Of a DNA stretch of 24,655 nucleotides, positions 1-7,313 are shown piece by piece. The translations under genes were made by a program, and so were the position numbers. The notes under the pieces are model-generated. The model worked only from the letters and a program-made list of their open reading frames with translations, was not told the origin of the DNA and made no database searches. Source of the stretch: Methanosarcina sp. UBA293 (GTDB lineage: Archaea; Halobacteriota; Methanosarcinia; Methanosarcinales; Methanosarcinaceae); the NCBI GenBank assembly GCA_002499445.1, contig DALS01000010.1:68608-93262 (forward strand). Reading direction: 5' to 3'. The first letter of the stretch is position 1; each line of letters starts with the position of its first letter.

Positions 1-3
1 TTC

Positions 4-23
4 AGAGGATTTCTACAGAGCCA
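4..23 (-). repeat. Insertion-sequence-like end, left copy
   Basis: Read on the minus strand this is TGGCTCTGTAGAAATCCTCT, a perfect 20-nt match to 24545-24564 in the opposite orientation. The body of the putative element would lie to the left, outside the window. No transposase is visible here, so the assignment to a mobile element is inference from the repeated sequence and its position against the CRISPR array at the other end. Confidence 0.5.
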
Positions 24-223
24 GAAGAAAAAGAATATAAAGGTTAACAAAAAGCCAAAAGACTAGAAAAGATATGAATGAGTTAAGAGCTTTGAAACCA
101 TACAATCTTCTTTTAACCGGTTTTCTGTTAATAATCCTTCTTGTGCCTGCTTTCTGGCAGAGTACTTTTACTGCTTGTCTTTGTGCCCCAATAAACCACA
201 CTGGAAAGGAATGAGCTTACAGC

Positions 224-376
224 ATGGAAAAGGAAGCGATGAGCAGAAATGTAGAAAACAAAAGCAAAAAAGAAGGAAATAAAACTTTAGCTGATGGAGA
301 AACCGCAGAAACCCGAAAACCCTTCGGTTCTTTCAAAGACATCTTTACACAACTCTACAAGAGTCCAAAAAGTTAA
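224..376 (+). CDS. Small highly charged hypothetical protein (50 aa)
   Basis: An ATG-to-TAA frame of 50 codons ends 27 nt before the DUF1805 gene on the same strand. The product begins MEKEAMSRNVENKSKKEGNK, is rich in Lys, Glu and Asn in its first half, and ends in a more hydrophobic segment, SFKDIFTQLYKSPKS, that could form a short amphipathic helix. It has no transmembrane segment and no motif I recognise. A purine-rich AGGAATGAG lies about 8 nt upstream, a weak ribosome-binding candidate. It may be a real co-transcribed small protein or a chance frame; coding evidence is limited to its frame, start and position. Confidence 0.33.
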   Translation: MEKEAMSRNVENKSKKEGNKTLADGETAETRKPFGSFKDIFTQLYKSPKS

Positions 377-403
377 TCTGGTTTTAAAGATATTCTGAAA
401 AAT

Positions 404-691
404 ATGCTTATTGAACAAATTCAACTTGAAAATGGGTGTGCTCTTGGCCTTCGCTTTGAAATGCAAAAATATCCTCTTCTGGTTATAAGGGCAGAGAAAG
501 GCTTCCTTATGTGCGGATACCTCAATGTAAATGCTGCAGATGCACTTGGGGATACGGCAGCAAGGGTAAAAGGCGTACAGAATTTTGAAGATGTGCTCAA
601 AGCCCAGATTGTTGAAGTTACTCAATCAGCCAGGGAACTTGGGGTCGAACCCGGAATGACTGGCAGGGAAGCTCTGGAAAAAATGTTTTAA
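404..691 (+). CDS. DUF1805 family protein (YunC-like), 95 aa
   Basis: This is a short protein of the DUF1805 family, typified by Bacillus YunC, whose function is unknown. Visible family features are the central segment KGFLMCGYLNVNAADALGD (about residues 32-50), the following ARVKGVQNFEDVLKAQIVEVTQSARELG, and the C-terminal signature GVEPGMTGREALEKM (about residues 80-94). The full length of 95 residues is normal for the family, so the gene looks intact. It has no membrane segment and is presumably cytosolic. It stands just downstream of a 50-codon ORF that may share its transcript, and upstream of a long non-coding stretch. Family assignment is confident from the C-terminal motif; no biochemical role can be inferred from the context. 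Confidence 0.85.
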   Translation: MLIEQIQLENGCALGLRFEMQKYPLLVIRAEKGFLMCGYLNVNAADALGDTAARVKGVQNFEDVLKAQIVEVTQSARELGVEPGMTGREALEKMF

Positions 692-943
692 AAAAGGTTA
701 AGAGCCTGTCTTAAAATTCAGTCTCATTCGTATTCACCCCATTAAGAATGGAATAAAAAATTAACGCTGTAAAAATAAGAAAATTTTTTTAAAAATACAA
801 TCGAATTTCTCGATTTTATACCCTTTATTCAAAACATCCTATCCTTCACAGACACACAGAGCCTACATGTTTATACTGTTATTTTATATGAATAGAGATC
901 TATATAATTTAATTATTTTAAAGTATAAAGGGGGGAAGTAAAA

Positions 944-1059
944 GTACGGAAAGTAATTTGTGCGGACTGTAAAACGCGTGATATGTCATATAAAAAAATG
1001 GGAAATACCTTTGTCCCACCTGTTTTATTGAAAAAGCCAGTGTGGTAGTCACCGTGTAA
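944..1059 (+). pseudogene. Broken small zinc-ribbon ORF
   Basis: From 953 the sequence reads VICADCKTRDMSYKKMGNTFV in one frame. After about 1014 it continues as PTCFIEKASVVVTV and a stop in another frame. Joined, this resembles a CxxC-x(n)-CPxCF zinc ribbon that has lost about four bases, including the codon of the third Cys. A purine-rich GGGGGAAG lies just upstream, but there is no ATG. The neighbouring ORF at 1270-1458 has the same layout (CHNC...YYCPSCF), so this looks like a decayed relative. Alternatively it is coincidental. Confidence 0.4.
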
Positions 1060-1269
1060 AAACCACTGTTTTCGACCCCTCTTCAACGAGAAGGAGTCTC
1101 AATCCTTCCGCCATTTTTCCTGTGTGTGCAGATGTTGCTAGTTGAGTGGAGGGCATGGACCATCATATTTCAACGACCTGTCTTCAACGACCTCTCCAGA
1201 TACGACCAATAAAATTCCACTATGTTTCCATATAGAAAGGCTTTAATTTCTAATTACTGTATTATCAAT

Positions 1270-1458
1270 ATGAATAATGAAGTTTTGAAAACCGATTGTC
1301 ATAATTGTGGCTATACTGACATTTGCCACATTCAAAGAGGAAACTATTACTGCCCTTCTTGCTTCATCGTCCAGAATTCAATACCGGAAACGTTCCTCGT
1401 CCAAAGCCCTTATCGATCCACATGCATACTGCAACCTATAAACATAAAATATAAGTGA
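1270..1458 (+). CDS. Small zinc-ribbon hypothetical protein (62 aa)
   Basis: The product starts MNNEVLKTDCHNCGYTDICH and contains two Cys pairs, CHNC near residues 10-13 and CPSC near residues 27-30, spaced like a small zinc ribbon. The rest (IVQNSIPETFLVQSP...) is unremarkable. The frame is open from an earlier ATG at 1222, but the start at 1270 aligns with the related broken copy 300 bp upstream. No good Shine-Dalgarno is visible. Zinc binding is inferred from Cys spacing only; function is unknown. The protein could be a small regulator or a remnant of a larger gene. It lies alone in a long low-coding interval. Confidence 0.4.
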   Translation: MNNEVLKTDCHNCGYTDICHIQRGNYYCPSCFIVQNSIPETFLVQSPYRSTCILQPINIKYK

Positions 1459-2048
1459 CACAATATAAAAATGAATATGGTCAATGTGATGTATCGAAAG
1501 GGGGAAGTACCGATATACATAATTATCAAGCAAGTAGCAGCTGTTAAAAGCGAGTCTGATATCAAAAAAGAGTATTCGCTGTTAGAAACCAAAAGTGAAT
1601 CTTGAATATAGAAGAATATTTAACCTGGGTCAGAAAAGTTATCGAAATTGCGACCGCAGAAAAGGAAAAAGTGCCTTTCATATGGAACTGGGAAGCGAAG
1701 TTAACCTCACGAACCCGGATGAAAACGAAATATAGCACTTGGTAAATTAAATACGCAATCAAAGTTTTGAAAAAGTTACTGGTGTCCTGCTTTGAAAGAG
1801 ACCTTTCCTGTATCTCCGGTCACATAGGGTTTGTATCTCCAGGGAGAATTCAATAGTTGTATTCTGCAACATTGATATTTTTATCTAGTATTTAGGAAGT
1901 CTCAATTTCTGTCTTTCAGTTATACTAACCGACTTTACTTTTAAAAAATAGTCACGTTATTGAGCATATCCTGACATTTCAAAGATTAATTACTACTACC
2001 AAACCATCAGTTACTTTTAATAACTACTTTCGCGTTTGACGCAGGGAA
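1459..2048. other. Intergenic stretch, no convincing gene
   Basis: The only same-strand frame of note runs 1471-1605 (44 codons, starting MNMVNVMYRKGEVPIYIII) and has no recognisable motif. After its stop, another frame from about 1625 reads TWVRKVIEIATAEKEKVPFIWNWE, which looks protein-like but has no start. Together they might be a decayed gene. I see no RNA gene or repeat here. Confidence 0.3.
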
Positions 2049-2060
2049 TTTTATATTTAT
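2049..2060 (+). promoter_or_regulatory. Putative TATA box of the tRNA G10 methyltransferase gene
   Basis: TTTTATATTTAT fits the archaeal TATA consensus and would place a transcription start near 2085, giving a leader of about 40 nt before the ATG at 2126. Confidence 0.45.
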
Positions 2061-2125
2061 TTCCGCACCGTTATGGTACGGATATCATTTCGAGTTTATA
2101 ATTATCAACCTATTCCGGATCACCA

Positions 2126-3172
2126 ATGTTATACGCTTTTGAACTCTCTGGAGAACATGAAGAACTGCCCGCTGCCGAAGTTTTTGCCTGCCTCAAAATC
2201 GAGGGGCTTGATTTCCGGCCTCATATTATGATTGACCAGTGTCTTGTTGTGGAAATAACTGGTAAAGAAGAGGGCGTGGAAAAAATCCTTCGAGACACGA
2301 TAACTGACAGGCTGGCAATGACCCACCATATCCTGAAAGTTATAGGAATTACCGAAAATACTTCGGGTGCAATACTGAAACTTGCAGAAGCTTTTGATTC
2401 ATCGGGATACATAAGGGAAGGACAAAGTTTTGTGGTAAGAGCAAAGCGAATCAAACATCACGTGGATTTTCCGGGCGAGTTTCTGGAACAAAAAATCGGA
2501 GGATGCATTTACAGGAAAGGCTTCAGGGCAAACCTGAAAAACCCTGATATTGAATTCAGGGTAATTCTTAGTGAGAAAGCCGTGATAGGAACTCTCCTGT
2601 CCTCTGTTGACAGAAGCGCGTATGAAGCCAGGACTCCCCAGAATAAGCCATTCTTCCATCCTGGCGTCCTTATGCCCAGGGTCGCACGCGCCCTCACAAA
2701 CCTGTCAGGAATAAAGCCAGGAGAACTTATTCTAGACCCCTTTTGCGGCACTGCTGGGATTCTTGTTGAAGCCGGGCTTGTAGGAGCAAAGGTTATAGGA
2801 ATTGATGCCCAGGAAAAGCTTGTTAAGGGCGCCCGCATGAACCTTGAAGCCTTTAAACTGGATTATGTCTTGATGGAAGGAGACGCCTGCAGGATGCCAT
2901 TTAAAGATGCCACAATAGACGCAGTTGTTACCGACCCCCCATATGGCAGATCAGCAGCAATCCTTGCCGAATCCCTAGAAACGCTTTATTCCTGCGCCCT
3001 TGAGGAAATCGAGCGCATACTTAAGCCCGGAGGTATTGCAGTTGTAGTTTCGGATAAAACTGCATCGGAGTACGGAGAAAAAGCAGGGCTTAAGGTTCTT
3101 GATATATATATCCAGAGAGTACATCGAAGCCTTACCCGGACAATAACTGTTTTTCAGAAAAGCGCTTTTTAA
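2126..3172 (+). CDS. tRNA (guanine(10)-N2)-dimethyltransferase, archaeal Trm-G10 type
   Basis: The enzyme methylates the exocyclic N2 of guanosine 10 in tRNA using S-adenosylmethionine (EC 2.1.1.213 family). The N-terminal half (about residues 1-160) matches the NFLD plus THUMP RNA-binding region. The C-terminal half is a Rossmann-fold methyltransferase with HPGVLMPRVAR (178-188), the AdoMet-binding motif I region DPFCGTAG (204-211), an acidic residue in VIGIDAQ (about 223-229), and the catalytic motif IV TDPPYG (269-274), typical of amino-group N-methylases. The length of 348 residues is usual for archaeal members. It is convergent with truA, another tRNA modification gene, with only 8 bp between stop codons. 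The start ATG follows a weak GGATCAC. Assignment is confident; distinction from other THUMP-methylases relies on the archaeal domain order and DPPYG motif. Confidence 0.9.
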   Translation: MLYAFELSGEHEELPAAEVFACLKIEGLDFRPHIMIDQCLVVEITGKEEGVEKILRDTITDRLAMTHHILKVIGITENTSGAILKLAEAFDSSGYIREGQSFVVRAKRIKHHVDFPGEFLEQKIGGCIYRKGFRANLKNPDIEFRVILSEKAVIGTLLSSVDRSAYEARTPQNKPFFHPGVLMPRVARALTNLSGIKPGELILDPFCGTAGILVEAGLVGAKVIGIDAQEKLVKGARMNLEAFKLDYVLMEGDACRMPFKDATIDAVVTDPPYGRSAAILAESLETLYSCALEEIERILKPGGIAVVVSDKTASEYGEKAGLKVLDIYIQRVHRSLTRTITVFQKSAF

Positions 3173-3186
3173 GAGTTTTTTTACTC
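3173..3186. terminator. Shared convergent terminator candidate
   Basis: GAGT and ACTC flank a run of seven T residues in the 8-bp gap between two convergent stop codons. The T-tract serves the plus-strand transcript, and oligo-T is the main archaeal termination signal. The 4-bp stem is weak. Confidence 0.35.
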
Positions 3187-3990
3187 GTGAGAGATCAGTT
3201 CTTCCAGCACTTCTGCCATAACCCTGTGCCTGAGGATATGTTTCTGATTCTGCTCACCTGCTCTTCTGATAGAATAATCATCGTCGACCCATCCTATTTC
3301 GTCTCTGTAATTTACTTTCATAAGGGTCAATCCATAGGCAGGAGCAGGTTCAATTCCTTCTTCATAAATATCCGGATTGAGCATTTGGAGCAGCCAGTCA
3401 TTATCACGTACGCCATTCCCTATCATAGAGAGAGCGGTTACGATTTTCCTGACCATATTCCAGAGAAAACTGTTCCCAATAACATCGATTTTAATAAGTT
3501 CTCCGTCTACACGGGCATTGACTACTTCGAGTGTACGAACCGTACTTTTTTCTCCATTTGTCCTTGAAAAATTTTCAAAGTCATGCGTTCCGAGCAGCAG
3601 TTTTGAAGCTTCTCTGATTCTGGAGATATCATACTCTCTCCCGCTCATTACGTACCTATAATGTCTGGAAACTGCAGCTCTCCGAGCATCAAAGCTTAGG
3701 GGTACTTCAGCGTGAGACCAAGCCCAGATTCTTGACGGGAGTTCGGAATTTATTACCCTTGGAATCGCCAGGTTGGGTTTATCTGTATCAAAAGCGACAA
3801 CTTGCTCAAGCGCATGAACCCCAGCATCGGTCCTGCCTGCAGAGGTATAATTCGCAGACTTGGGGCTTTCTATTATCCCGAGTTTTCGAAGAGCCTTGAA
3901 GAGTTCTCCCTCTACAGTCTCCACATTGGGCTGGATCTGGGAGCCGTGAAACTCGGTGCCTATGTATGCAAGTTTTAAAGCAACTCTCAT
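3181..3990 (-). CDS. truA: tRNA pseudouridine(38-40) synthase TruA
   Basis: TruA isomerises uridines 38-40 in the anticodon arm of tRNAs to pseudouridine (EC 5.4.99.12). The catalytic motif AGRTDAGVHA occupies residues 51-60, with the nucleophilic Asp at 55. The N-terminal LAYIGTEFHGSQIQPNVETVEGEL is the usual TruA opening, and GNSFLWNMVRKIV near residue 175 is the second conserved core segment. The 269 residues are a normal archaeal length. The gene begins 8 bp after the stop of the membrane-anchored winged-helix regulator on the same strand, so the two are probably co-transcribed, and it converges on the tRNA G10 methyltransferase gene. No missing residues or frame damage are seen. Confidence 0.93.
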   Translation of the reverse strand: MRVALKLAYIGTEFHGSQIQPNVETVEGELFKALRKLGIIESPKSANYTSAGRTDAGVHALEQVVAFDTDKPNLAIPRVINSELPSRIWAWSHAEVPLSFDARRAAVSRHYRYVMSGREYDISRIREASKLLLGTHDFENFSRTNGEKSTVRTLEVVNARVDGELIKIDVIGNSFLWNMVRKIVTALSMIGNGVRDNDWLLQMLNPDIYEEGIEPAPAYGLTLMKVNYRDEIGWVDDDYSIRRAGEQNQKHILRHRVMAEVLEELISHE

Positions 3991-3998
3991 ACGAATCT

Positions 3999-4919
3999 CT
4001 ACTTGACTTTTTTCTTATAATAGACTTCTTTTACAATCAGCAGGACTACTATAAAAACGCACCCTAAAAGGAACCAGATTCCGGGGTGAAGAGAAAGAGT
4101 ATCATAAAGCCCATGAAACCCACCTGTATGAGCAAACCCTTCTGGTGGGATAGAAGAAATCTCCTGAATAGAATTTAAACCATCAGGTGCGGATATCGGG
4201 ACTTCAGCAGCTTCCTGAGTTGCGCCAGTTTCGAGCTCAGAGGAGAGGTTTCTTGCTCCGGCTTTCAAAGGTTCGGAAGTTACATTCATAACTACATTTT
4301 CGGATACCTGCTGGTCAGGAGCTATTCTCGGGCTGATATTACTGCTTTCATTAATTCCCATAGCCATTTGCTCCAGGGAAGATTTGTCAGGTGTTTCCAT
4401 CATCCCAGATTTCAAAGGAGCAGCCGCATCAATGACCCTTTTTGCCTGCATATAGGCTGAAAAATACTCTATCCCTGCGGTTGCAAAAAAGGCAGCTCCT
4501 ATTACCCCAATATACTTCTGAAGCAGACTTATTATAGAGGGCTTGTCCATCGAACTTTTCGAAGGAACGAGAACAATGAGTTTTTCCACAGACTCGTAAA
4601 TCTTTACCTGCCGCCCTTTCTGGCTCCATTTTATCTGTTTGACCTTTATAAGATCGGACTCTATAAGGGAGTCAAGATTATACATGACAGTAGTAAGAGG
4701 AAGCTCCAGCTCCTCTGCAATACTGGTTGCAGACATGCCTTTATTCCCAAGCAATTCGAGAATTTTTAATGATGTCTCATTGGAAAGAACCTGAGTGATC
4801 TTTCTGGATTCATCATTTACTTGGAGAATGCGCACCCTGCCGCCCTGCTCCACCTGTTCAAACCCCTGTGGTAATTTGCCAGCTTCCAATAAGCCATCCC
4901 GATCTTCAAGCCCGTCCAT
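3999..4919 (-). CDS. Winged-helix (ArsR-like) regulator with C-terminal membrane anchor
   Basis: Residues about 38-112 form a winged helix-turn-helix: SRKITQVLSNETSLKILELLGNKGMSATSIAEELELPLTTVMYNLDSLIESDLIKV, followed by a wing with KGRQVKIYES. Such domains bind DNA and usually respond to a ligand or stress. A possible hydrophobic segment follows (IGVIGAAFFATAGIEYF, about 137-153). A Ser/Glu/Pro-rich linker leads to a strong C-terminal membrane helix, GIWFLLGCVFIVVLLIVKEV, ending in a Lys-rich tail, KKKVK. The protein is therefore probably tethered to the membrane with the DNA-binding domain in the cytosol. ArsR-like proteins with membrane segments are common in Methanosarcina; their targets are mostly unknown. 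The gene lies directly upstream of truA and is divergent from purP. The sensed signal cannot be read from the sequence. Confidence 0.75.
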   Translation of the reverse strand: MDGLEDRDGLLEAGKLPQGFEQVEQGGRVRILQVNDESRKITQVLSNETSLKILELLGNKGMSATSIAEELELPLTTVMYNLDSLIESDLIKVKQIKWSQKGRQVKIYESVEKLIVLVPSKSSMDKPSIISLLQKYIGVIGAAFFATAGIEYFSAYMQAKRVIDAAAPLKSGMMETPDKSSLEQMAMGINESSNISPRIAPDQQVSENVVMNVTSEPLKAGARNLSSELETGATQEAAEVPISAPDGLNSIQEISSIPPEGFAHTGGFHGLYDTLSLHPGIWFLLGCVFIVVLLIVKEVYYKKKVK

Positions 4920-4981
4920 ATTTACTTCCTGGATTAAAAACCTGTCTATTTTATTTAGTACATACTCCAGTTTGCGCGAAT

Positions 4982-4992
4982 CTTAATATAAA
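4982..4992 (-). promoter_or_regulatory. Putative TATA box for the regulator-truA unit
   Basis: On the minus strand this reads TTTATATTAAG. The predicted transcription start near 4960 leaves about 40 nt before the ATG at 4919. It faces the purP promoter in a 185-bp divergent intergenic region. Confidence 0.45.
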
Positions 4993-5029
4993 CTTTTATT
5001 TTATGGCTCGATATACATCCGCTACTACA

Positions 5030-5043
5030 TTTATATATATAAT
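5030..5043 (+). promoter_or_regulatory. Putative TATA box of purP
   Basis: TTTATATATATAAT is a strong archaeal TATA match. A transcription start near 5065 gives a leader of about 40 nt before the ATG at 5105. Confidence 0.55.
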
Positions 5044-5104
5044 CCAGACCTTAACCTTAAATATAACATTGTACATTCTAATCTAAATTTTTCTGGTGCC
5101 AATT

Positions 5105-6175
5105 ATGATCACAAAACAGCAGGTTCTAGACTTTCTGAATAATTACGACTTAGAAAACCTTACAATTGCGACAGTCTGTTCTCATTCAAGCCTTCAGATC
5201 TTTGATGGAGCTCGAAAGGAAGGCTTCAGAACTCTGGGAATCTGCGTTGGCAAACCTCCTAAGTTTTATGAAGCATTTCCCAAAGCAAAGCCTGATGAGT
5301 ACCTTATTGTCGAAAACTATGACGATATAATGAATAAGGCTGAGGAACTTAGAAAGAAAAACACGATTATTATTCCACACGGTTCATTTGTTGCTTATCT
5401 TGGTACGGACAATTTTGCAGAACTAGCTGTGCCTACATTCGGAAATCGGGCTGTGCTCGAATGGGAGTCAGATAGGAATAAAGAACGGGAGTGGCTACTC
5501 GGAGCAGGCATCCACATGCCAGGAAAAATCGATGACCCTCATGATATCAAAGGGCCTGTAATGGTCAAGTATGACGGAGCAAAGGGAGGAAAGGGCTTTT
5601 TTGTTGCAAAAACCTACGAAGAGTTCGATGGACTCATAGACCGAACTCAGAAGTACACAATCCAGGAATTTATCACCGGAACCCGTTATTACCTGCATTA
5701 CTTTTATTCCCCGATCCGAAACGAGGGATACACTTTAAGCGAGGGCAGCCTTGAGCTTCTTAGCATGGACCGGAGGGTAGAATCCAATGCCGATGAGATC
5801 TTCAGGCTTGGCTCACCCAAAGAACTCGTAGAAGCAGGCATCCGCCCGACATATGTAGTCACCGGAAATATACCACTGGTAGCAAGAGAATCATTATTGC
5901 CCCTTATTTTCTCTCTTGGAGAACGGGTAGTTGAAGAATCTCTAGGCCTTTTTGGCGGAATGATCGGGGCTTTCTGCCTTGAAACCGTATTTACAGATAC
6001 GCTTGAGATTAAGGTATTTGAGATCTCTGCAAGGATTGTTGCAGGGACAAACCTTTACGTTTCAGGCTCCCCCTATGCAGACCTTATACAGGAAAATCTG
6101 TCTACTGGACGGAGAATTGCCCAGGAAATCAAACTGGCAGCTCAGACTAACCAGCTCGATAAAATAATATCCTGA
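5105..6175 (+). CDS. purP: FAICAR synthetase PurP (5-formaminoimidazole-4-carboxamide ribotide synthetase)
   Basis: PurP performs the archaeal ninth step of purine synthesis: it joins formate to AICAR with ATP to give FAICAR (EC 6.3.4.23), replacing the folate-dependent bacterial enzyme. The N-terminal LTIATVCSHSSLQIFDGARKEGF (from about residue 19) is the PurP opening, and an ATP-grasp fold follows with PVMVKYDGAKGGKGFFVA, FITGTRYYLHYFYSP and a C-terminal EISARIVAGTN. The length of 356 residues fits the family. I chose ATG 5105 because GGTG sits 6 nt upstream and MITKQQVLDFL matches the usual short N-terminus; an in-frame GTG at 5096 would overlap that ribosome-binding site. It stands alone on the plus strand with its own TATA box and a hairpin after the stop. 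Some Methanosarcina carry a second paralogue elsewhere. Confidence 0.9.
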   Translation: MITKQQVLDFLNNYDLENLTIATVCSHSSLQIFDGARKEGFRTLGICVGKPPKFYEAFPKAKPDEYLIVENYDDIMNKAEELRKKNTIIIPHGSFVAYLGTDNFAELAVPTFGNRAVLEWESDRNKEREWLLGAGIHMPGKIDDPHDIKGPVMVKYDGAKGGKGFFVAKTYEEFDGLIDRTQKYTIQEFITGTRYYLHYFYSPIRNEGYTLSEGSLELLSMDRRVESNADEIFRLGSPKELVEAGIRPTYVVTGNIPLVARESLLPLIFSLGERVVEESLGLFGGMIGAFCLETVFTDTLEIKVFEISARIVAGTNLYVSGSPYADLIQENLSTGRRIAQEIKLAAQTNQLDKIIS

Positions 6176-6222
6176 ATAAATAACGCAACAGGGTTCTGGA
6201 AATCTTTTAGAAATTGATAATT

Positions 6223-6250
6223 CAGGGTTGAACAAAATTCTCAACCCCTG
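6223..6250 (+). terminator. Hairpin downstream of purP
   Basis: CAGGGTTGA pairs with TCAACCCCTG (one bulged C) across a 9-nt loop, about 48 nt after the purP stop. It is followed by GGATTTTA rather than a long T-run, so it could be a terminator or a 3'-end stabilising structure. Confidence 0.45.
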
Positions 6251-6731
6251 GATTTTACAGGCTTTAGTTCATTAAAATTTAGTAGAATACCAACCTCATT
6301 GAATATTTTAGAGATAAGATCCTTAACTCTTCTTGATAGTATGATGATATTTTCTTGCCTTCTCAAGCCTTATGAATTTAAAAGTTAGAGTTTTATTTAA
6401 TTCAGAAGAAGTAAATCATTTTAAATAGTTGTCATCTTGATACTATCAAGTACTGGAAGTTTAAAGCACAGAGATCAGGCCGATTTATGGGGAAATTCCT
6501 AGGTACTACATGTAAAAATCAATCGATAAATAAACTAATAAACTAATTTTTATGGATTTGTTAGGGGGAAGTTAGGAGTAAAATGGTTGAAATTGTTAAC
6601 CAATTTAATTATCATCCCAGAAAATAATTTAAATATTACCTGTAATACTTCACCCCTGTGAATGCAGCTAAGTTGCAGGTTGTAAGAATTTTAATAACAA
6701 CGTTGAATTACAGCAAAAGACTGGTGATGTT
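6251..6731 (+). promoter_or_regulatory. Intergenic region with putative leuD promoter
   Basis: I find no gene in this 480-bp AT-rich stretch. A TATA-like TTTAAATAT lies at 6628-6636 and would start a transcript near 6660, about 70 nt ahead of leuD. GGTGATG at 6723-6729 is an unusually close Shine-Dalgarno for the ATG at 6732. No leucine-rich leader peptide was recognised. Confidence 0.4.
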
Positions 6732-7241
6732 ATGAGAGGAAGAGCTTGGAAATTCGGAGATGACGTGGACACAGATGCAATAATTCCCGGAAGGTACCTG
6801 ATTTACAATACCCCTGAAGAACTTGCAAAGTACACGTTTGAAGGCGTACGTCCCGAATTTGCAAAAAATGTTCACGAAAATGATATCGTGGTTGCAGGAA
6901 ACAATTTTGGTTGCGGCTCCTCACGCGAGCACGCTCCCCTTGCCCTTAAAGGGGCAAAAGTAGCCTGTGTAATTGCAAAGTCTTTTGCAAGGATTTTTTT
7001 CAGGAATGCAATAAATATCGGAGTTTCTGTCCTGGAATGTCCTGACACTGACAAAATCAATGACGGAGATGAGCTTGAAGTAGATCTTGCGACAGGAGTT
7101 ATCGTAAATAAAACAAAAGGTGAGACCTACCAGGCAACTCCCCTCCCGGATTTTGTGCGTGAAATTGTGGACGAGGGAGGGCTTATAAAATATACCAGGA
7201 AACTGGTCTCTGAGCGCCAAGAGACAGAAAATCAGTCCTGA
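6732..7241 (+). CDS. leuD: 3-isopropylmalate dehydratase small subunit (LeuD type)
   Basis: This is the small (swivel-domain) subunit of an aconitase-family hydro-lyase that isomerises 2- and 3-isopropylmalate in leucine synthesis (EC 4.2.1.33); the [4Fe-4S] large subunit must be encoded elsewhere. Diagnostic segments are WKFGDDVDTDAIIPGRYLIY (residues 6-25) and NFGCGSSREHAPLALKGA (58-75). Methanogens also have a homoaconitase for coenzyme B synthesis. From memory, its small subunit carries YLRT at the substrate-specificity loop, whereas isopropylmalate isomerases carry YLVY-like residues. Here it is YLIY at 22-25, favouring leucine biosynthesis, as does the leuB gene 72 bp downstream. The 169 residues are a normal length. 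Confidence 0.82.
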   Translation: MRGRAWKFGDDVDTDAIIPGRYLIYNTPEELAKYTFEGVRPEFAKNVHENDIVVAGNNFGCGSSREHAPLALKGAKVACVIAKSFARIFFRNAINIGVSVLECPDTDKINDGDELEVDLATGVIVNKTKGETYQATPLPDFVREIVDEGGLIKYTRKLVSERQETENQS

Positions 7242-7313
7242 AACAGTCCTGTCCACATTTGATATCTCGCAAAAATGGCAAAGTTTGCCTGCAAATTTAA
7301 AAGGAGTATAAAT

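Noticed and set aside
13..201. Minus-strand 62-codon frame with a hydrophobic tail
   Set aside because: No ribosome-binding site, no recognisable motif, and it overlaps the insertion-sequence-like end; most likely a chance frame.
287..625. Minus-strand 112-codon frame opposite the DUF1805 gene
   Set aside because: It lies antisense to a recognisable family gene and has an unlikely Cys/Phe-rich composition.
7275..7313. Earlier ATG for the leuB product, adding MAKFACKFKRSIN
   Set aside because: The added residues are outside the family's usual N-terminus, and the GGAG 7 nt before ATG 7314 supports the later start.
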